In this document: positions 10,934 to 21,917 of the stretch, piece by piece | Numbering within the stretch: the first letter of the stretch is position 1 | Layout of the letters: every line of letters starts with the position of its first letter | Program-made: the position numbers and the translations under genes | Origin: Clavaria fumosa | Lineage: Eukaryota; Basidiomycota; Agaricomycetes; Agaricales; Clavariaceae | Direction of reading: 5' to 3' | Assembly: GCA_951802425.1 (NCBI GenBank) | Contig: OX637799.1 | Location: 1,550,001 to 1,614,000, forward strand | DNA length: 64,000 nucleotides | Notes under the pieces: generated by a model | Databases searched by the model: none | What the model saw: the letters and a program-made list of their open reading frames with translations, nothing else | What the model was told of the DNA's origin: nothing

Positions 10934-12665
10934 CTATGCATCTGTATTCGGATCTATTCGGATAGACTCGCTATAGAATTCGTCTTCTTTCCATACACAA
11001 ATGCCGTATCTGTGATTGACGCCCTCCAGCTTCGGCAGACATGCCAGACCTCCGCAACCTCCCGTTCGTCCCATGGGAACGAGATAAAAAACCTCTTTGA
11101 CACGCGAGTGAAGCAGCGCCATACTGCACATGAGACACGGCTCATGGGTGGTAAACACGAGGAGAGAAGTGAGCAGATAGTTGGCGCCCTTCCGCGACCC
11201 GCTGCTCGGGGATGCAGAATCAGGCCTCGGCGTTGGCGGTGCCGGTTGCGCGGTGCGGTAATCCGCAACCTGGCGGATGACATTGATGATCGCGTGGCGG
11301 AGGGGGTGGCCGGTCGACATGCGTGAGTCTCGCGCAATGAAGGAAACTGGAAGCGAGTCTGGGTCGTCGTAGGGAATCGGGACGCATGAGGCGATCGGGA
11401 GCTGAAAATAGCGTCCAGGTCCGATATCTCTATATTCGGATAGCACAGACAAAAAAACAAACCTCTCCCTCAGCCAGAGCTTTGGTAGCTTCCTTCACTA
11501 CCGCGCGGAACGCTTCCCGCGCCCAGCGTACCCGCCCCGTACTCCAGGGCTCGGGTTCGTTTTTCTTACGTGGAGTAAATAGGGTCGGCCAAAAAGAGGA
11601 CTTCAGATTCAATGACGCTGCCGTCAACGCAGCCATCCGAGGGACAGGAACAGTGTAGGGTTCTCCTAGTTGTAGATTAGCAGGCAGACCAGGAGGAAAG
11701 GAGGAGATGCCGAGGAGGAGCGTCGTTTTCTCTGGCAGTCTCCTGATACGCTTGAGGTGCCCAACGTCGGTGCTCTCTAGATTGCTCTGTTTCAACCACC
11801 TCCATGATGGAATTAGTGGCATGAAAAATAAGTGGCACTTTAAACACTCACTTGAGGCATGCTGCGATCTGCTTGGGATCCTGCACGTCTACGACCCACG
11901 CTTCAACTGACGGGCAATGAGTCATCGTCTGATTGTACGAACGCACTGTTTTCAATTCGTACCCGTGCGGACTGCGCTAAGTTCCTCCTCTTCATTATCA
12001 GGAACGAGCTTCAACCTCGTAAACGGGAGTTGATCTTCCGGTACGATCTCATCCGCTTCCGAATCGAAAATATCGCCAATGCAATTAAACATTGCACAAT
12101 CACCGTTCGATTGTTCCGCCTCGACACGAACACAAGACGCAGAAGACTCAGAGCTTGAACCAGCGGGAAGAAACCACAATTTGTGGTTGTAGAAAATGCA
12201 AAGCTCTTCGTCTGGGTCAATGATCCGAGTTGTAGTAAATCGAATAGACTTCGTAGACGTATCGAGTGCGTAAGACACATTCGGTGTATCGGCGTGGTTG
12301 AACAAGGAGCCTTCAAAATAAGAAACCACGAGAATCGCTGAGTCTGTCATCGGGGAACTTGGGGAGAAGCAATACCAAGTCCGAGCGCGAGCGCCCTTTG
12401 ACCATTCTTCCAGTTAAACGTGTAGCAGTCAAGAATGGTGTATTTACCATGTGCATCGTATTCTTCCTTTGTAAAAAGGATGACTGGGCTGGACTCAATG
12501 AGAGAGTGGGCGGGGATGCTTCGCGATGCTAGTTGCACACGGGTCAGCGCGTCGAGATGACTAGGTTGGTACTAGCGCACCGTACACGCCCCTCCCTCTG
12601 CCTTCGGCGTACCTTATGTAGCATCCGATGTTATTGAGTTGATTGGGTGGTCCGTGTGTCGACAT
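10934..12665 (-). CDS. TAD3: SET-domain protein fused to tRNA adenosine deaminase subunit TAD3
   Basis: A six-exon minus-strand model (12665-12613, 12560-12376, 12310-11963, 11906-11852, 11799-11463, 11401-10934) keeps frame throughout and encodes 481 residues. Residues about 20-130 form a compact SET domain: LTRVQLASRSIPAHSLIES, YTFNWKNGQRALALGLG, SLFNHADTPNVSY and DEELCIFYNHKLWF. From VEAWVVDVQDPKQIAACLK onward it matches TAD3: GHLKRIRR, SLNLKSSFWPTLF, then GHPLRHAI and TTHEPCLMCSMALLHSR. The latter hold the His and PCxxC zinc ligands. The Glu of active deaminases is replaced (HAI), as expected for the non-catalytic partner of Tad2 in making inosine-34 in tRNA. The join is a GT-AG intron (11907-11962). 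It could instead be two overlapping transcripts. It is tail-to-tail with malic enzyme and head-to-head with ALG7. Confidence 0.82.
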
Positions 12666-12841
12666 CCCCGCGCAGTGCACACAGCCAAGAAATGTCCAAC
12701 GCGACTCCAGTCCGGCGGGATCAGCGGCGGTGCAAACGCTTAGAGACTTCATCAATGCACATACGTGTAACACGGCTATGACTAGGAGATCAACGCCGAA
12801 CCTTTTGACTAGCACGACGAACTGAGCAACTCGACGTCCAG
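12666..12841. promoter_or_regulatory. Bidirectional promoter between SET-TAD3 and ALG7
   Basis: Only 176 bases separate the two divergent start codons, so the promoters must overlap. I see no clear TATA box or repeated operator. Confidence 0.6.
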
Positions 12842-14599
12842 ATGCACCCTCGCCCGCGGCGCTTGTCGCCTGTTCTCCTCTTCTCTCTGTTACCCATCGC
12901 GGGGTGGTTCGTAGTCAGGTCACTGATGGAGCCTTACCCGCGGTTCCCGGGTCTCTACGCATCCTTTGGGCTCTCAATCCTGGCTCTGGTGTCAACACTG
13001 TATCTCATCCCAGCGCTGGGTCCCATCTTTGTCCAAGCGAACCTCAAGGGTAAAGACCAGCTCAAGAGCTACGATGATCCCATGTTCGTTAACCGTGCTT
13101 TGGGCTTGACGCGAGTGCTGACCTCTGTGCCAGACCAGAAAGCATGGGGCTCGTCTGCGCATCAATATATATATTGCTGCTAACCGTCTTTATTCCGGTC
13201 CCATTTTCAAGTCCCTTCACCATGCCCAATGGGAAGCATGGCAGCCCCCGCGTCGCTGAGTTTCCCCACCAGCTGGTGTGTGTTTCTTGAGTGCTTCTCA
13301 GAAATTTTCAGTAACCGTGGCATAGCTGGCAGCATACTTGTCATCACTACTTTCGCTACTCATGGCCACTATTCTGGGCTTCCTCGATGATTTGTTTGAT
13401 ATCCGGTGGCGGCACAAACTGCCGATACCCATCATTTCATCCATTCCCGTCCTTGTGGTATATTATGCCGAGCGAGGAAACACGAACGTCGTAGTCCCAC
13501 GGCCCCTCCGACCTCTTCTCGGAACCATTGTCAACCTAGGTATTCATATCATCGTCGGGCATTTGCCTGTTTATGACCGTTTGCAGGTCCTCTGTATTAT
13601 GTATATATGTCCCTGCTTTCTACGTTCTGCACAAACAGCATTAATATCCTCGCCGGCATCAATGGTTCGGAAGTCAGCCAAGCACTGATCATCGCGATCT
13701 CCGTGATTCTGAACGACCTGCTCTACCTTCCTTGGCCGTTCAAGCTGCATCTGCCTGCACACTTACTCGGCAGCCGGTCAGAGGTGAAGGTTGTCTGGCA
13801 GTCTGGCATACCGCAAGTGAACCAGGTGCTCCTGGAGAGGCACTTGCTGAGCATTTATTTCATGCTTCCACTCGTGGCGGTGTGCGCCGCATTCTTGTAC
13901 CACAATTGGTATGCTTCTGGGCTACAAATTCTTCCTCTTGTTAACTTCTGGTTCATGCACCAAGGTATCCTGCTCGAGTTTTCCCGGGAGACACCCTCTG
14001 TTATGTGTGTGGCATGGCATTTGCAGTCGTCGGAATCCAAGCGCATATCTCCAAGACTCTTCTCCTATTTTTTATGCCGCAAATATTTAATTTTGTGTTA
14101 TCCTGCCCTCAACTCTTCGCGCTAGTCCCTTGCCCAAGACACAGGTTACCAAGGTATGATCCTGAGCGCTTGTGCGGGAGGGATTTGCACTGACCGGTTA
14201 TTTCCATCCAAGAATCGATCACGATACCAAACTATTATATCCCTCCACTGTCAAGTTTCCGCACCCCCCATTAAGAAGGACGACGTTAACCCTTCGTGCT
14301 CTTGCAGCGCTTGGTCTCACAGATGTCAAAACGCACCCGACTACCGGATATATCACGGAGGCCAACAACCTTACCATCCTGAATTTCTTCCTGTTGAGAT
14401 TGGGGCCTATGAACGAAAAGCGGCTGGTTCAAATCTTGATATATTGCCAGGCGGGTTTACTCTCAAGAATCACAACCCTCAGTTGCTGATTTTTGCCGTC
14501 TTACAGATTGCCGGAAGCGTCCTCGGGTTTGTTGTGCGTTACGGTTTGGCTGGCTTAGTCTATGACGGCTATGGGACTGTCAGATTCACCGTGCTGTGA
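12842..14599 (+). CDS. ALG7: UDP-GlcNAc:dolichyl-phosphate GlcNAc-1-phosphotransferase
   Basis: This enzyme catalyses the first step of N-glycan precursor synthesis in the ER membrane, transferring GlcNAc-1-P from UDP-GlcNAc to dolichyl phosphate; it is the tunicamycin target. Seven exons: 12842-13083, 13134-13275, 13326-13539, 13587-13908, 13965-14153, 14213-14450 and 14507-14599, giving 479 residues. Conserved blocks are [27 protein letters not shown] (Asp-rich catalytic loop), [37 protein letters not shown], and [22 protein letters not shown] luminal/cytosolic loop and the terminal GLAGLVYDG follow. Many hydrophobic segments fit the usual ten-helix topology. The last intron (14451-14506) must start with GC for the frame to continue into IAGSVLGF. 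Confidence 0.92.
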
Positions 14600-15013
14600 T
14601 CCGAAAACACGCACGTAGTTCGGCCGATATCAGCCGTCTGCCAACCGCTCCCATATATTATTATTCGCGCCGGTGAGGAGCATGCGCGTTCTTGCGGAGG
14701 CAATCGTGAGGCATTCTAGCTTAACTTGTTGAGTTAAAAGCGTGCTGTATTCTTCTACCCTTACAATAATATCATCCGTGGACCTTTGGACGGTTTGACC
14801 CGTTTTGAGACCCGACGGAACGCATGAGCCAAACTCGGTCCGATCCTGATCTGCGGCATTCACGTGCCGCGGATGGATCCCTGAAAGCACGCCGATGCCC
14901 CATATTGTATCAAAGCATGGTCTCAGCCTCTCTTTCTGCCATCAACCACCACCACCACCACCACCACCACACTTCAGCAGGCCATCTGTATCGCGCACTA
15001 AACAGAAACTATC
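14600..15013. other. Intergenic: ICL promoter with a (CAC)n microsatellite
   Basis: There is no gene in this stretch. A (CAC)8-type run sits at about 14946-14970, some 45 bases before the isocitrate lyase ATG and probably in its 5' UTR. No glucose-repression or carbon-source element can be named with confidence. Confidence 0.6.
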
Positions 15014-16906
15014 ATGGCCAGCGAAAGAGCCGCGTTTCAGGCAGAAGTCGCCCAGGTTGAGCAATGGTGGAAGGTCACCCCCTTTCCCAGATCGCTGTAA
15101 CCCCACACACTCATCCTGTGGGATCCAACATTCAGAGTGCTAGATTTGCTCGAGTGAAGCGTCCTTACACAGCTGCACAAGTAGTTGCGAAGCGAGGGAC
15201 GATGCCCATCTCCTATCCGTCCAATATCCAGGCTAAGAAGCTGTGGAATCTCCTCGCCGAGCACCACAGACGAGGCACGCCCTCACACACATACGGCGCG
15301 TGAGTATAGCGCATGGAGCGCGTCGATGTCAATTGATTGCTATTCTATCTCTAGTCTTGACCCAGTGCAGGTCACTCAGATGGCCAAGTACCTTGAGACA
15401 GTATACGTCTCAGGTTGGCAATCCTCTAGCACGGCTTCCACAACAAATGAGCCCGGTCCTGATCTTGCAGGCAAGTGAAGTGCACTTCTATTCATGTTGT
15501 ATTTGTCTTGTCCTGATTCCGTTTTCCTTTAGACTATCCATCTAATACTGTACCCAATAAGGTGGAGCATCTGTTCATGGCACAGCTCTTCCATGACCGC
15601 AAGCAGCGAGAGGCACGCTCGAGAATGTCTGATGTAGAGCTGGCTAAGACGCCTTACGTTGACTATCTTCGCCCTATCGTTGCAGACGCCGACACTGGTC
15701 ATGGCGGTCTGACGGCCATCTTGAAGTTGACAAAGATGTTCGTTGAAAAGGGTGCCGCCGGAATTCATATTGAGGATCAAGCGCCTGGAACTAAGAAATG
15801 CGGGCACATGGCTGGCAAAGTTCTCGTTCCCATCTCAGAGCACATCAGTCGTCTGGTCGCGATCCGGCTGCAATTCGATATCATGGGTGTCGAGAACTTG
15901 GCGGTAGCGCGTACAGACTCGGAGGCTGCCACTCTGATCACCTCAAACATCGATGACCGAGACCACGCCTTCATTCTTGGCTCAACGAACCCTTCGCTCC
16001 CGCCTCTAGTCAGCCTCATGGCAGAGGCAGAGGCCAGCGGCAAGTCCGGGGACGCTTTGCAGGCCGTCGAGGACGAGTGGATCGCGACCGCAGGCCTCCA
16101 GCTGTTCTCCACCACTTTGTCGAACGCGTTGGCGAAACAGGGCGTCAGCCCAGCCACGCTAGACCGCTTCCATGGCCAGATCGCACACGTCTCGTACGCC
16201 AAGGCGGTTGCCATCGCTCGGGAGGGATTCGGGCTCACGAGCGTTCCGTACTGGAATTGGGACGCGCCGCGCACGCGGGAAGGCTACTACCGCTACCAAG
16301 GCGGCACGCAATGCGCGATCAACCGGGCCGTTGCCTTTGCGCCTTACGCTGACCTGCTGTGGATGGAGACCAAGAGTCCGATCCTTGCGCAAGCGAAGGA
16401 GTTCGCTGCTGGTGTGCACGCAAAAGTACCCGGCCAGTGGTTGGCGTACAACTTGAGTCCTTCTTTCAACTGGGACGCTGCTGGATTGGGAGAGAAGGAT
16501 ATGAAGGACTATGTGTGGGAGCTGGGGAGGCTTGGTTTCGTCTGGCAATTCATCACTGTGAGTCCCACGTCTCGTCCACCTTGGATTTACTCACGGTCGT
16601 CGTATAGCTTGGCGGTCTCCATTCGAATGCATACATCTCGGGTTTGTTTGCTAAAGCATACGCAAAGGAAGGCATGAAGGCGTACGTCGAGATCATACAA
16701 CGCAAGGAACGTGAGCTCGGGACGGACGTCCTCACTCACCAAAAGGTATGTTCATATCATCGGTGACAAGTTTCATGGCTCATTCTTCACAGTGGAGTGG
16801 AGCGGACTATGCTGACAACCTCATCAAAACGGTGACTGGAGGTGTCTCTTCAACAGCTGCCATGGGTAAGGGTGTGACCGAGTCGCAGTTCACGAGTAAA
16901 TTGTAG
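15014..16906 (+). CDS. ICL1: Isocitrate lyase (glyoxylate cycle), ends in a PTS1 signal
   Basis: The enzyme splits isocitrate to succinate and glyoxylate, allowing growth on fatty acids, acetate or ethanol. Six exons: 15014-15073, 15136-15299, 15355-15470, 15533-16557, 16608-16745 and 16793-16906, for 538 residues, the normal fungal length. The signature [13 protein letters not shown] with the catalytic Cys is at about residues 200-212. [18 protein letters not shown] binds Mg2+. NLSPSFNWD and [16 protein letters not shown] form the substrate pocket. The protein ends in SKL, a type-1 peroxisomal targeting signal, so it is probably imported into peroxisomes/glyoxysomes. Intron 3 (15471-15532) begins with GCAAGT, a GC-AG intron. 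Its neighbour malic enzyme handles the C4 acid made downstream of this pathway, but no operon-like relation is implied. Confidence 0.96.
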
Positions 16907-16949
16907 TACTAGCCGTTTGTGAACAACGTAGAATATAACTACTGTATGG

Positions 16950-17937
16950 GGACGGGCAATCCCCACTAAGAGTGCATGACGCTTATATAAGCATTCTGCC
17001 TCTAAGGCTCTGACCCAAAAACACATCTCAGTATAGAGCCTTCCACACAACAGCTACAAGAAAACTTTGAGTGTAAAAGATGTCTGAAATTAAATTCAAA
17101 AACTTTTGTTCAAGATGGATTTTCGAAAAATGCCCTATTTATTGAGATAGTGTTGCTATCTAAACAACAAAGACATTTAAAAAAATTCCATCTTGAACAA
17201 AATGTTCAAATAATATTCCTGAATATTTCCTCTCAGCAAAAGTAAGCTCCAAAATGTGTGTAGAAGGCTCTATGAGGCCCACAGATTTGGCAATGCTGGA
17301 CTTGTGCGCTTATGTAATCAGTGGCTGTGCGCACACACTGCAAGGTTTCCTGCAGGTTTCTGTGGCCTCATTCTCTGACTCTCATTCTCCCCCCACTTTC
17401 AAACACTCTGTGTGCACTTTGTGTGCAATCTAGGTTACAACTTAAGCCTCCCAAACTTCATATTTACCTATCTTATCATTTAATTTACTGTTTTCTCTGC
17501 ATTTCAGGCCAATTTCATCCTTCTGTCACCTTAGGGGACCTTGTGTACCTGGGGGGAAGAATTTGGAGCTTTGGAACACCTAGGTAAGCACTATTATACC
17601 ATTTTCACAAGTGAAGACTTTGTTATTGGAGGGACAGACAATCTGGGGGACTAGAAGTATGCCCTGTGATAGGTACAATGTTTTATGTCATGACCCCTTA
17701 TGTTTCTGCTGTAATTGTACATGAGTGGAGATGTTTTGAATTATGTCTGTATTTTTCCTGTAATCTACATATAAAAGAGTCTGTGTTTACAAAAAATCCC
17801 ATGCCAAATGCTTCAGAATTGACTGAGGAGAGAGTAAAATATCTTTGGGTCAGTGAAATCAAGGGCTTAGGCGCATTTTTGCTTATGTAAGCGTCACGCG
17901 CTCTTAGTGGGGATTGCCCGTCCCCATACTGTACCTA
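16950..17937. mobile_element. Non-autonomous TIR DNA transposon (~1 kb), TA-flanked
   Basis: Terminal inverted repeats starting TGGGGACGGGCAATCCCC and running about 40 bases (to the TGACGCTTA region) occur at 16952 on the plus strand and, reversed, at about 17895-17935. Both ends are flanked by TA, the target of Tc1/mariner-like elements. No transposase frame is present. A nested palindrome lies inside: an arm at about 17030-17050 (TATAGAGCCTTCCACACA) is mirrored at 17257-17276, and TTTGTTCAAGATGGA is mirrored by TTCCATCTTGAACAAA, so about 250 bases could fold into one hairpin. A second copy enters the window at 63651. Confidence 0.78.
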
Positions 17938-18009
17938 TCATCATCACTGCAGTGCACGTGACACTCGCGGCTCATCCTCGCCAAGTGACCCAAGGACCCA
18001 GTGTGAGCA

Positions 18010-19384
18010 ATGGACGCAACTGAACGCATCCAGGCGGCTGCGAGCTTTTTGTTGCAATCTCCTCCTGGGGAAATAAATGGTCTGTTGGTGTTCACTTTTG
18101 ACATATCCAACGGCTCATCTAAGTCCAGATGTCCTTAACGGTTGGCCGCTCTCTGTGCACGCCATCCATGAACTATTAGTCTGAATGAGACCCGTCTCAA
18201 ATAGACGTCCGGACCATTATCTCAGATGACGATCTCTTGCAACAGGGCGTACTGCCCGCTCTCCAGGAATACAACCTCGCGCAGTTTATGACGGTGGACG
18301 TGCCAGAAAGCAACCATCAGGTGCGACGAAAGGATTTTGGCCTATTCGCGCTTGCTCATACCCTCTTGTTTAATTGCCGTAATGCCCGGACGTCCTGCGT
18401 AGTCTATCGTGAGCACAGTTGCGCGGATCTCTGGTGATGAGGAGCCGGCGCGATTTCTCGACCCGCGGTCGAAGACGAGCTTTGCATTCGACCACCTGCT
18501 TCTGGTGTGCATCTTGCCTTTCTCTGCTTTGTCTGCTGTTCTGATCTGTCACTCTGCTGCGCAAAACACAGGAAGCATCAGATTCTCGGCCAGAGGAACC
18601 AGACTCCGAATCCGAACCGATCCGGTGCGTTTTGAAGCTCGAAATCCCGGATGTAATCTCACTCATGGATTCCATCGCAGTGCTGCGATAGAGACATCGA
18701 TTCTCTCATATCTATCCAGCCATTTCCATGATGGTGTTGGGGCTGTTTTCTCGACTCCAGGGAAGGAGAATCACTTCGTCATACAATTCGTGGCGAATAA
18801 ATATAATTCTCCTAACTACTGGTATGTGTGACCCTGTCTGATGTGTATCTCAGGCCATGCTCACTGATTGGCAGGTCCGGACGGTGGCGCTCAGAATACA
18901 CGGTCGACTTAAAGGAACAACGCATACAGGGTCGAGTGTTGGTCAATGTACACTACTACGAGCAGGGCAACGTGCGCATTTTCTCTTGTCCCTATTCGTG
19001 GTACAGATATCCCAATCCACTTCGTCGCTCGCAGGTCCAGCTGTCCACAAACCACAGCATATCGCTTCCCCTTCCTCCAGCGATATCGTCCGGAGACGCG
19101 CAGGCCACGGGCTCCAAGATCGTAGCGCTCATTGAAGACGAAGAGGGCAAATACCAAGAATCCTTAAACGACTCGTACCACGAGATGGGCGAAAAGACTT
19201 TCAAGGGTTTGAGGAGGGCGTTGCCCCTGACCAGGCAGAAGCTAGACTGGGACAAGGTCGGGAGCTTCTTCTGCTTAAATTGGGGACGGTGTTTGCTGAC
19301 GGGGGAGCATGATCGATGTAGGTCCTTGGGTACAAGTTGGGCGCTGAGCTGTCTGCGAGCAAAGGAGTCTTTGGGAACTCGTAA
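18010..19384 (+). CDS. CAP1: F-actin-capping protein subunit alpha, intact copy, nine exons
   Basis: The alpha subunit pairs with the beta subunit and caps the barbed ends of actin filaments, typically at cortical patches. Exons: 18010-18079, 18129-18140, 18205-18320, 18403-18504, 18572-18624, 18681-18821, 18875-18971, 19035-19256 and 19322-19384. They give 291 residues with all phases consistent. Family blocks: FLLQSPPGEINDVLNDVR (N-terminus), FLDPRSKTSFAFDHL, FVIQFVANKYNSPNYWSGRW (signature), VLVNVHYYEQGNVQL, and the C-terminal KTFKGLRRALPLTRQKLDWDKV followed by LGYKLGAELSASKG, the tentacle region that holds actin. Exon 2 is only 12 nt. The start ATG lies 73 bases after the TIR element, so the element sits in its promoter. 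Later units hold only pseudogene pieces. Confidence 0.93.
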
Positions 19385-19572
19385 CTGGATATGTATTGCA
19401 TTAGCCCCGCCTACCTGTACCAAATTCAACCCATGTACTTACAATACGATAGCGACTAAGTTGCAAACTTCTCGGGGATGATCTGAGCTTCGTAAAATCG
19501 TTCACGACAAGGTGGAAACACGCTTGCCAGACTGATTAGCCGATTGAATTTGTACCGTATGATTGCCAGTGA

Positions 19573-20123
19573 TTACTGTACAAGGCCAGTGTGCGGCACA
19601 GATGGCGGGAGTTGAAACAATTCCTGGAGTGTGGTCATGATGCCAATAAACATATCTCTCTCGCTAGAGCTCAATCCCACTTCTTCTCTACCGTCCAACT
19701 TCCGGAGGGCAATGCCGACGACGACGCTGCGTCTGGCGAATGTCATTTGTTCCTGGGAGCCGGCAGCCCAAATGATCGTCGCGATCTGCGAGGCGTAGAG
19801 CGCGTGTAACGTCTGAAGGTGATCAGATGGGGCGCTTCCGAACAAAGGCGTCAACCGGATAGCGGGTGATGGAACTGGAAGCAGAGGGATGTCCGAGTCG
19901 TCCACGTCCAAGTAAGGGACCTGGGGCAACACCGTCGCCTCTGGAATGCTGGCTTGGATCTATTCCGACAGAGAAGTCAGCTCGTACAGCCATGTGGGTG
20001 CTGGAATGTAAGCACAAGACTGCCAACTTTGCCCAGCTGAGTGACGAGGACGAGGACGCGGTCTGAATAGCCTTGCACCAGGATGTCTGTCTTGATTCCG
20101 TGGATGTCTTTGGTGACATTCAT
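19573..20123 (-). CDS. Proteasome assembly chaperone 3-like protein, intact copy
   Basis: Two exons, 20123-20016 and 19959-19573, encode 164 residues. The N-terminus MNVTKDIHGIKTDILVQGYSD, then DRVLVLVTQLGKVGSL joined to IQASIPEA, matches the PAC3/Poc3 family that helps build the alpha ring of the 20S proteasome. The central part is acidic/proline-rich, as in basidiomycete members. PLFGSAPSDHLQTLHALYASQIA and RRSVVVGIALRK complete the fold. It is tail-to-tail with the cap gene (189 bases apart). Confidence in the exact family name is lower than in the gene itself. Confidence 0.78.
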
Positions 20124-20352
20124 ACTACTGTGTAGAGCATCACATGACGGATCACACTATATAATCTTTCAATCTCTCTCCCTTCCTCTTCCTCCGTCTC
20201 CCTCAGCAAGATTTCCTTCTCGATAGCTCTGCGATCGTTGCGCATCTGCCTAGAGTGTGCACAGCACATGCTCGTGCATCTCTCCCGTCAATGGCCACAG
20301 CTGCTCTGCACCAATCGATCTCGATCTGTGGGAACGCCACGCTCGGGATTGT

Positions 20353-21917
20353 TCATAAGGCTCTCGCCATCCTCCCATGGCAGACGAAAGGCAGTGGGAG
20401 CCCCGGCGTCTCGGGATTGACATCGCTATCCATGAACCCCCAGTCGCCATTTTCGTCTGGGCTCTCGGTTGGCAGGAAATAGAATGCGGACCCCGACATC
20501 TGGGAACTGTATTCGAAGACACTTTCGTTGTCATCACGAACTGTATTCGAAGACACTTTCGTTGTCATCACGAACTGTATTCGAAGACACTTTCGTTGTC
20601 ATCACCATCGTAGGTGTGGACAGGATCGATGCTCGTGGTAGAGTATACGGATGCCGTAGAGCGTGTGCTGAGGGCTGGAAGGGAGCGCCGCGGGCTGAGA
20701 GTAGGGCGCAGATGCGGCACGTCATTCGGTCGCTGCGGTGAGCAGGGTGGGAGAATGCTCGGTTTGGATCCAACCGATGGATGTTTGATATCCAGCTCCG
20801 AAGGAGTCAACGGGGACACATCCTTGAAGGCTGCTCCGCGTAGCTTAGGGGTAAGAGGTCGGACGGGATGGATTGCCTTGCCGTGCTCCGTGGTGCGCCG
20901 CTTGCCCTCTGCGCAGTCACCACAGTGGCCTCGCTGTCCGTATGGCTTGCATGGCCAGGCGCGATCCGGACAGCTGGCGCCGCGGGTGCCTTGCGAGGGG
21001 CGTCTGCGACATGGACCAGTTCGAGGTCGATGTTCTTGGGTTTGCCGATCACTTCGCCGCGGAAAGTTACGGAGGCGATGGGAAACCCTTTGCGTTTGCC
21101 TAATTGCGCAGTCGGGGCGCGCGTTTGACTCTTTGATAATAGGTCTCGCGAGGCACGACTTATCAATTTGGCAAGATGAAGTGGTGTGCCCAACGAGTAT
21201 TTGAATTTCACGGTTGTGTTTTTTGGCGAGTACGCCAGTAGAGACGACTTTGAAGTCGTGTTCTCTTTCGAAAGTACTGTGTCGCCTTGGTCTTGAATAT
21301 TGACATCTCTGCAAGTGCGATGTTATAAAGCCGGCGAGAACTCTTAAAGATGATCCTAACCTGTGCTCCGGGGCGAGGACCTTCCGCACCCGGTGGAACA
21401 GCGGTCGTTCCTGCAAATGCATTGATTTCAAGCTGTGGCCGCGCAACGCAATTGCATTCGGAACCAATGTTGATCTCGAAGAATGAGATTGCAGAATACT
21501 ATCCGCAACGAAGATATCCAACACCAAGCTCACTTGATCCGACGCCTCACTATCATCGACGGGCTTGACAATCATAGACGGGCGGCCCTCGTTCACCTTG
21601 TGGTCGGAGCACACGTCAGTCGACTGCAAACAATCTCTTAACTCAGACGTGACTCACACAGTCGTCCGCGAGACTATAGCGGTCGGTGGCCGAATCAGGA
21701 GGGTGCGCGGGGCCCTGGGCAGAGTGGTACGGTCTCGGGGACGGGACTGTGGCGTCCACTCGACACATATTCTGGGGAGACTCTTGTCTATCCTCGGCGT
21801 GTTGCGTGAATGCAGCCAGGGAATGTGAGGAGGGGATCTGGGTCTCGCGTGGTACATCTGGAACTTGGGCTGGATATTGAGAGGAGGCGTTCGCTTGATG
21901 GACGGGGGCGGGGGCAT
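20353..21917 (-). pseudogene. Gene B, copy 1 (broken)
   Basis: It has the same three-exon layout as copies 2-6, starting MPPPPSIKRTPPL at 21917 and ending GRMARAL at 20353. Two lesions break exon 3. First, a 4-nt deletion near 20915-20925 relative to all other copies. Second, two extra tandem copies of a 34-bp repeat (20505-20538, 20539-20572, 20573-20606) that end the frame at VFEYSS. Retaining intron 2 happens to offset the 4-nt deletion and leaves a 353-codon frame (20568-21629), but the repeat still truncates it. Confidence 0.75.
20505..20606. repeat. 34-bp tandem triplication inside gene B copy 1
   Basis: Three head-to-tail copies of a 34-base unit beginning AACTGTATTCGAAGACAC. The other five B genes have a single copy. 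Since 34 is not a multiple of three, each extra copy shifts the reading frame. Confidence 0.95.

Noticed and set aside
14946..14970. (CAC)n run as a polyhistidine coding region
   Set aside because: It lies upstream of the ICL1 start in no conserved frame; a simple microsatellite.
17321..17890. Open frames inside the TIR element as a transposase
   Set aside because: Two short frames without a DDE/D pattern or DNA-binding motif; the element looks non-autonomous.
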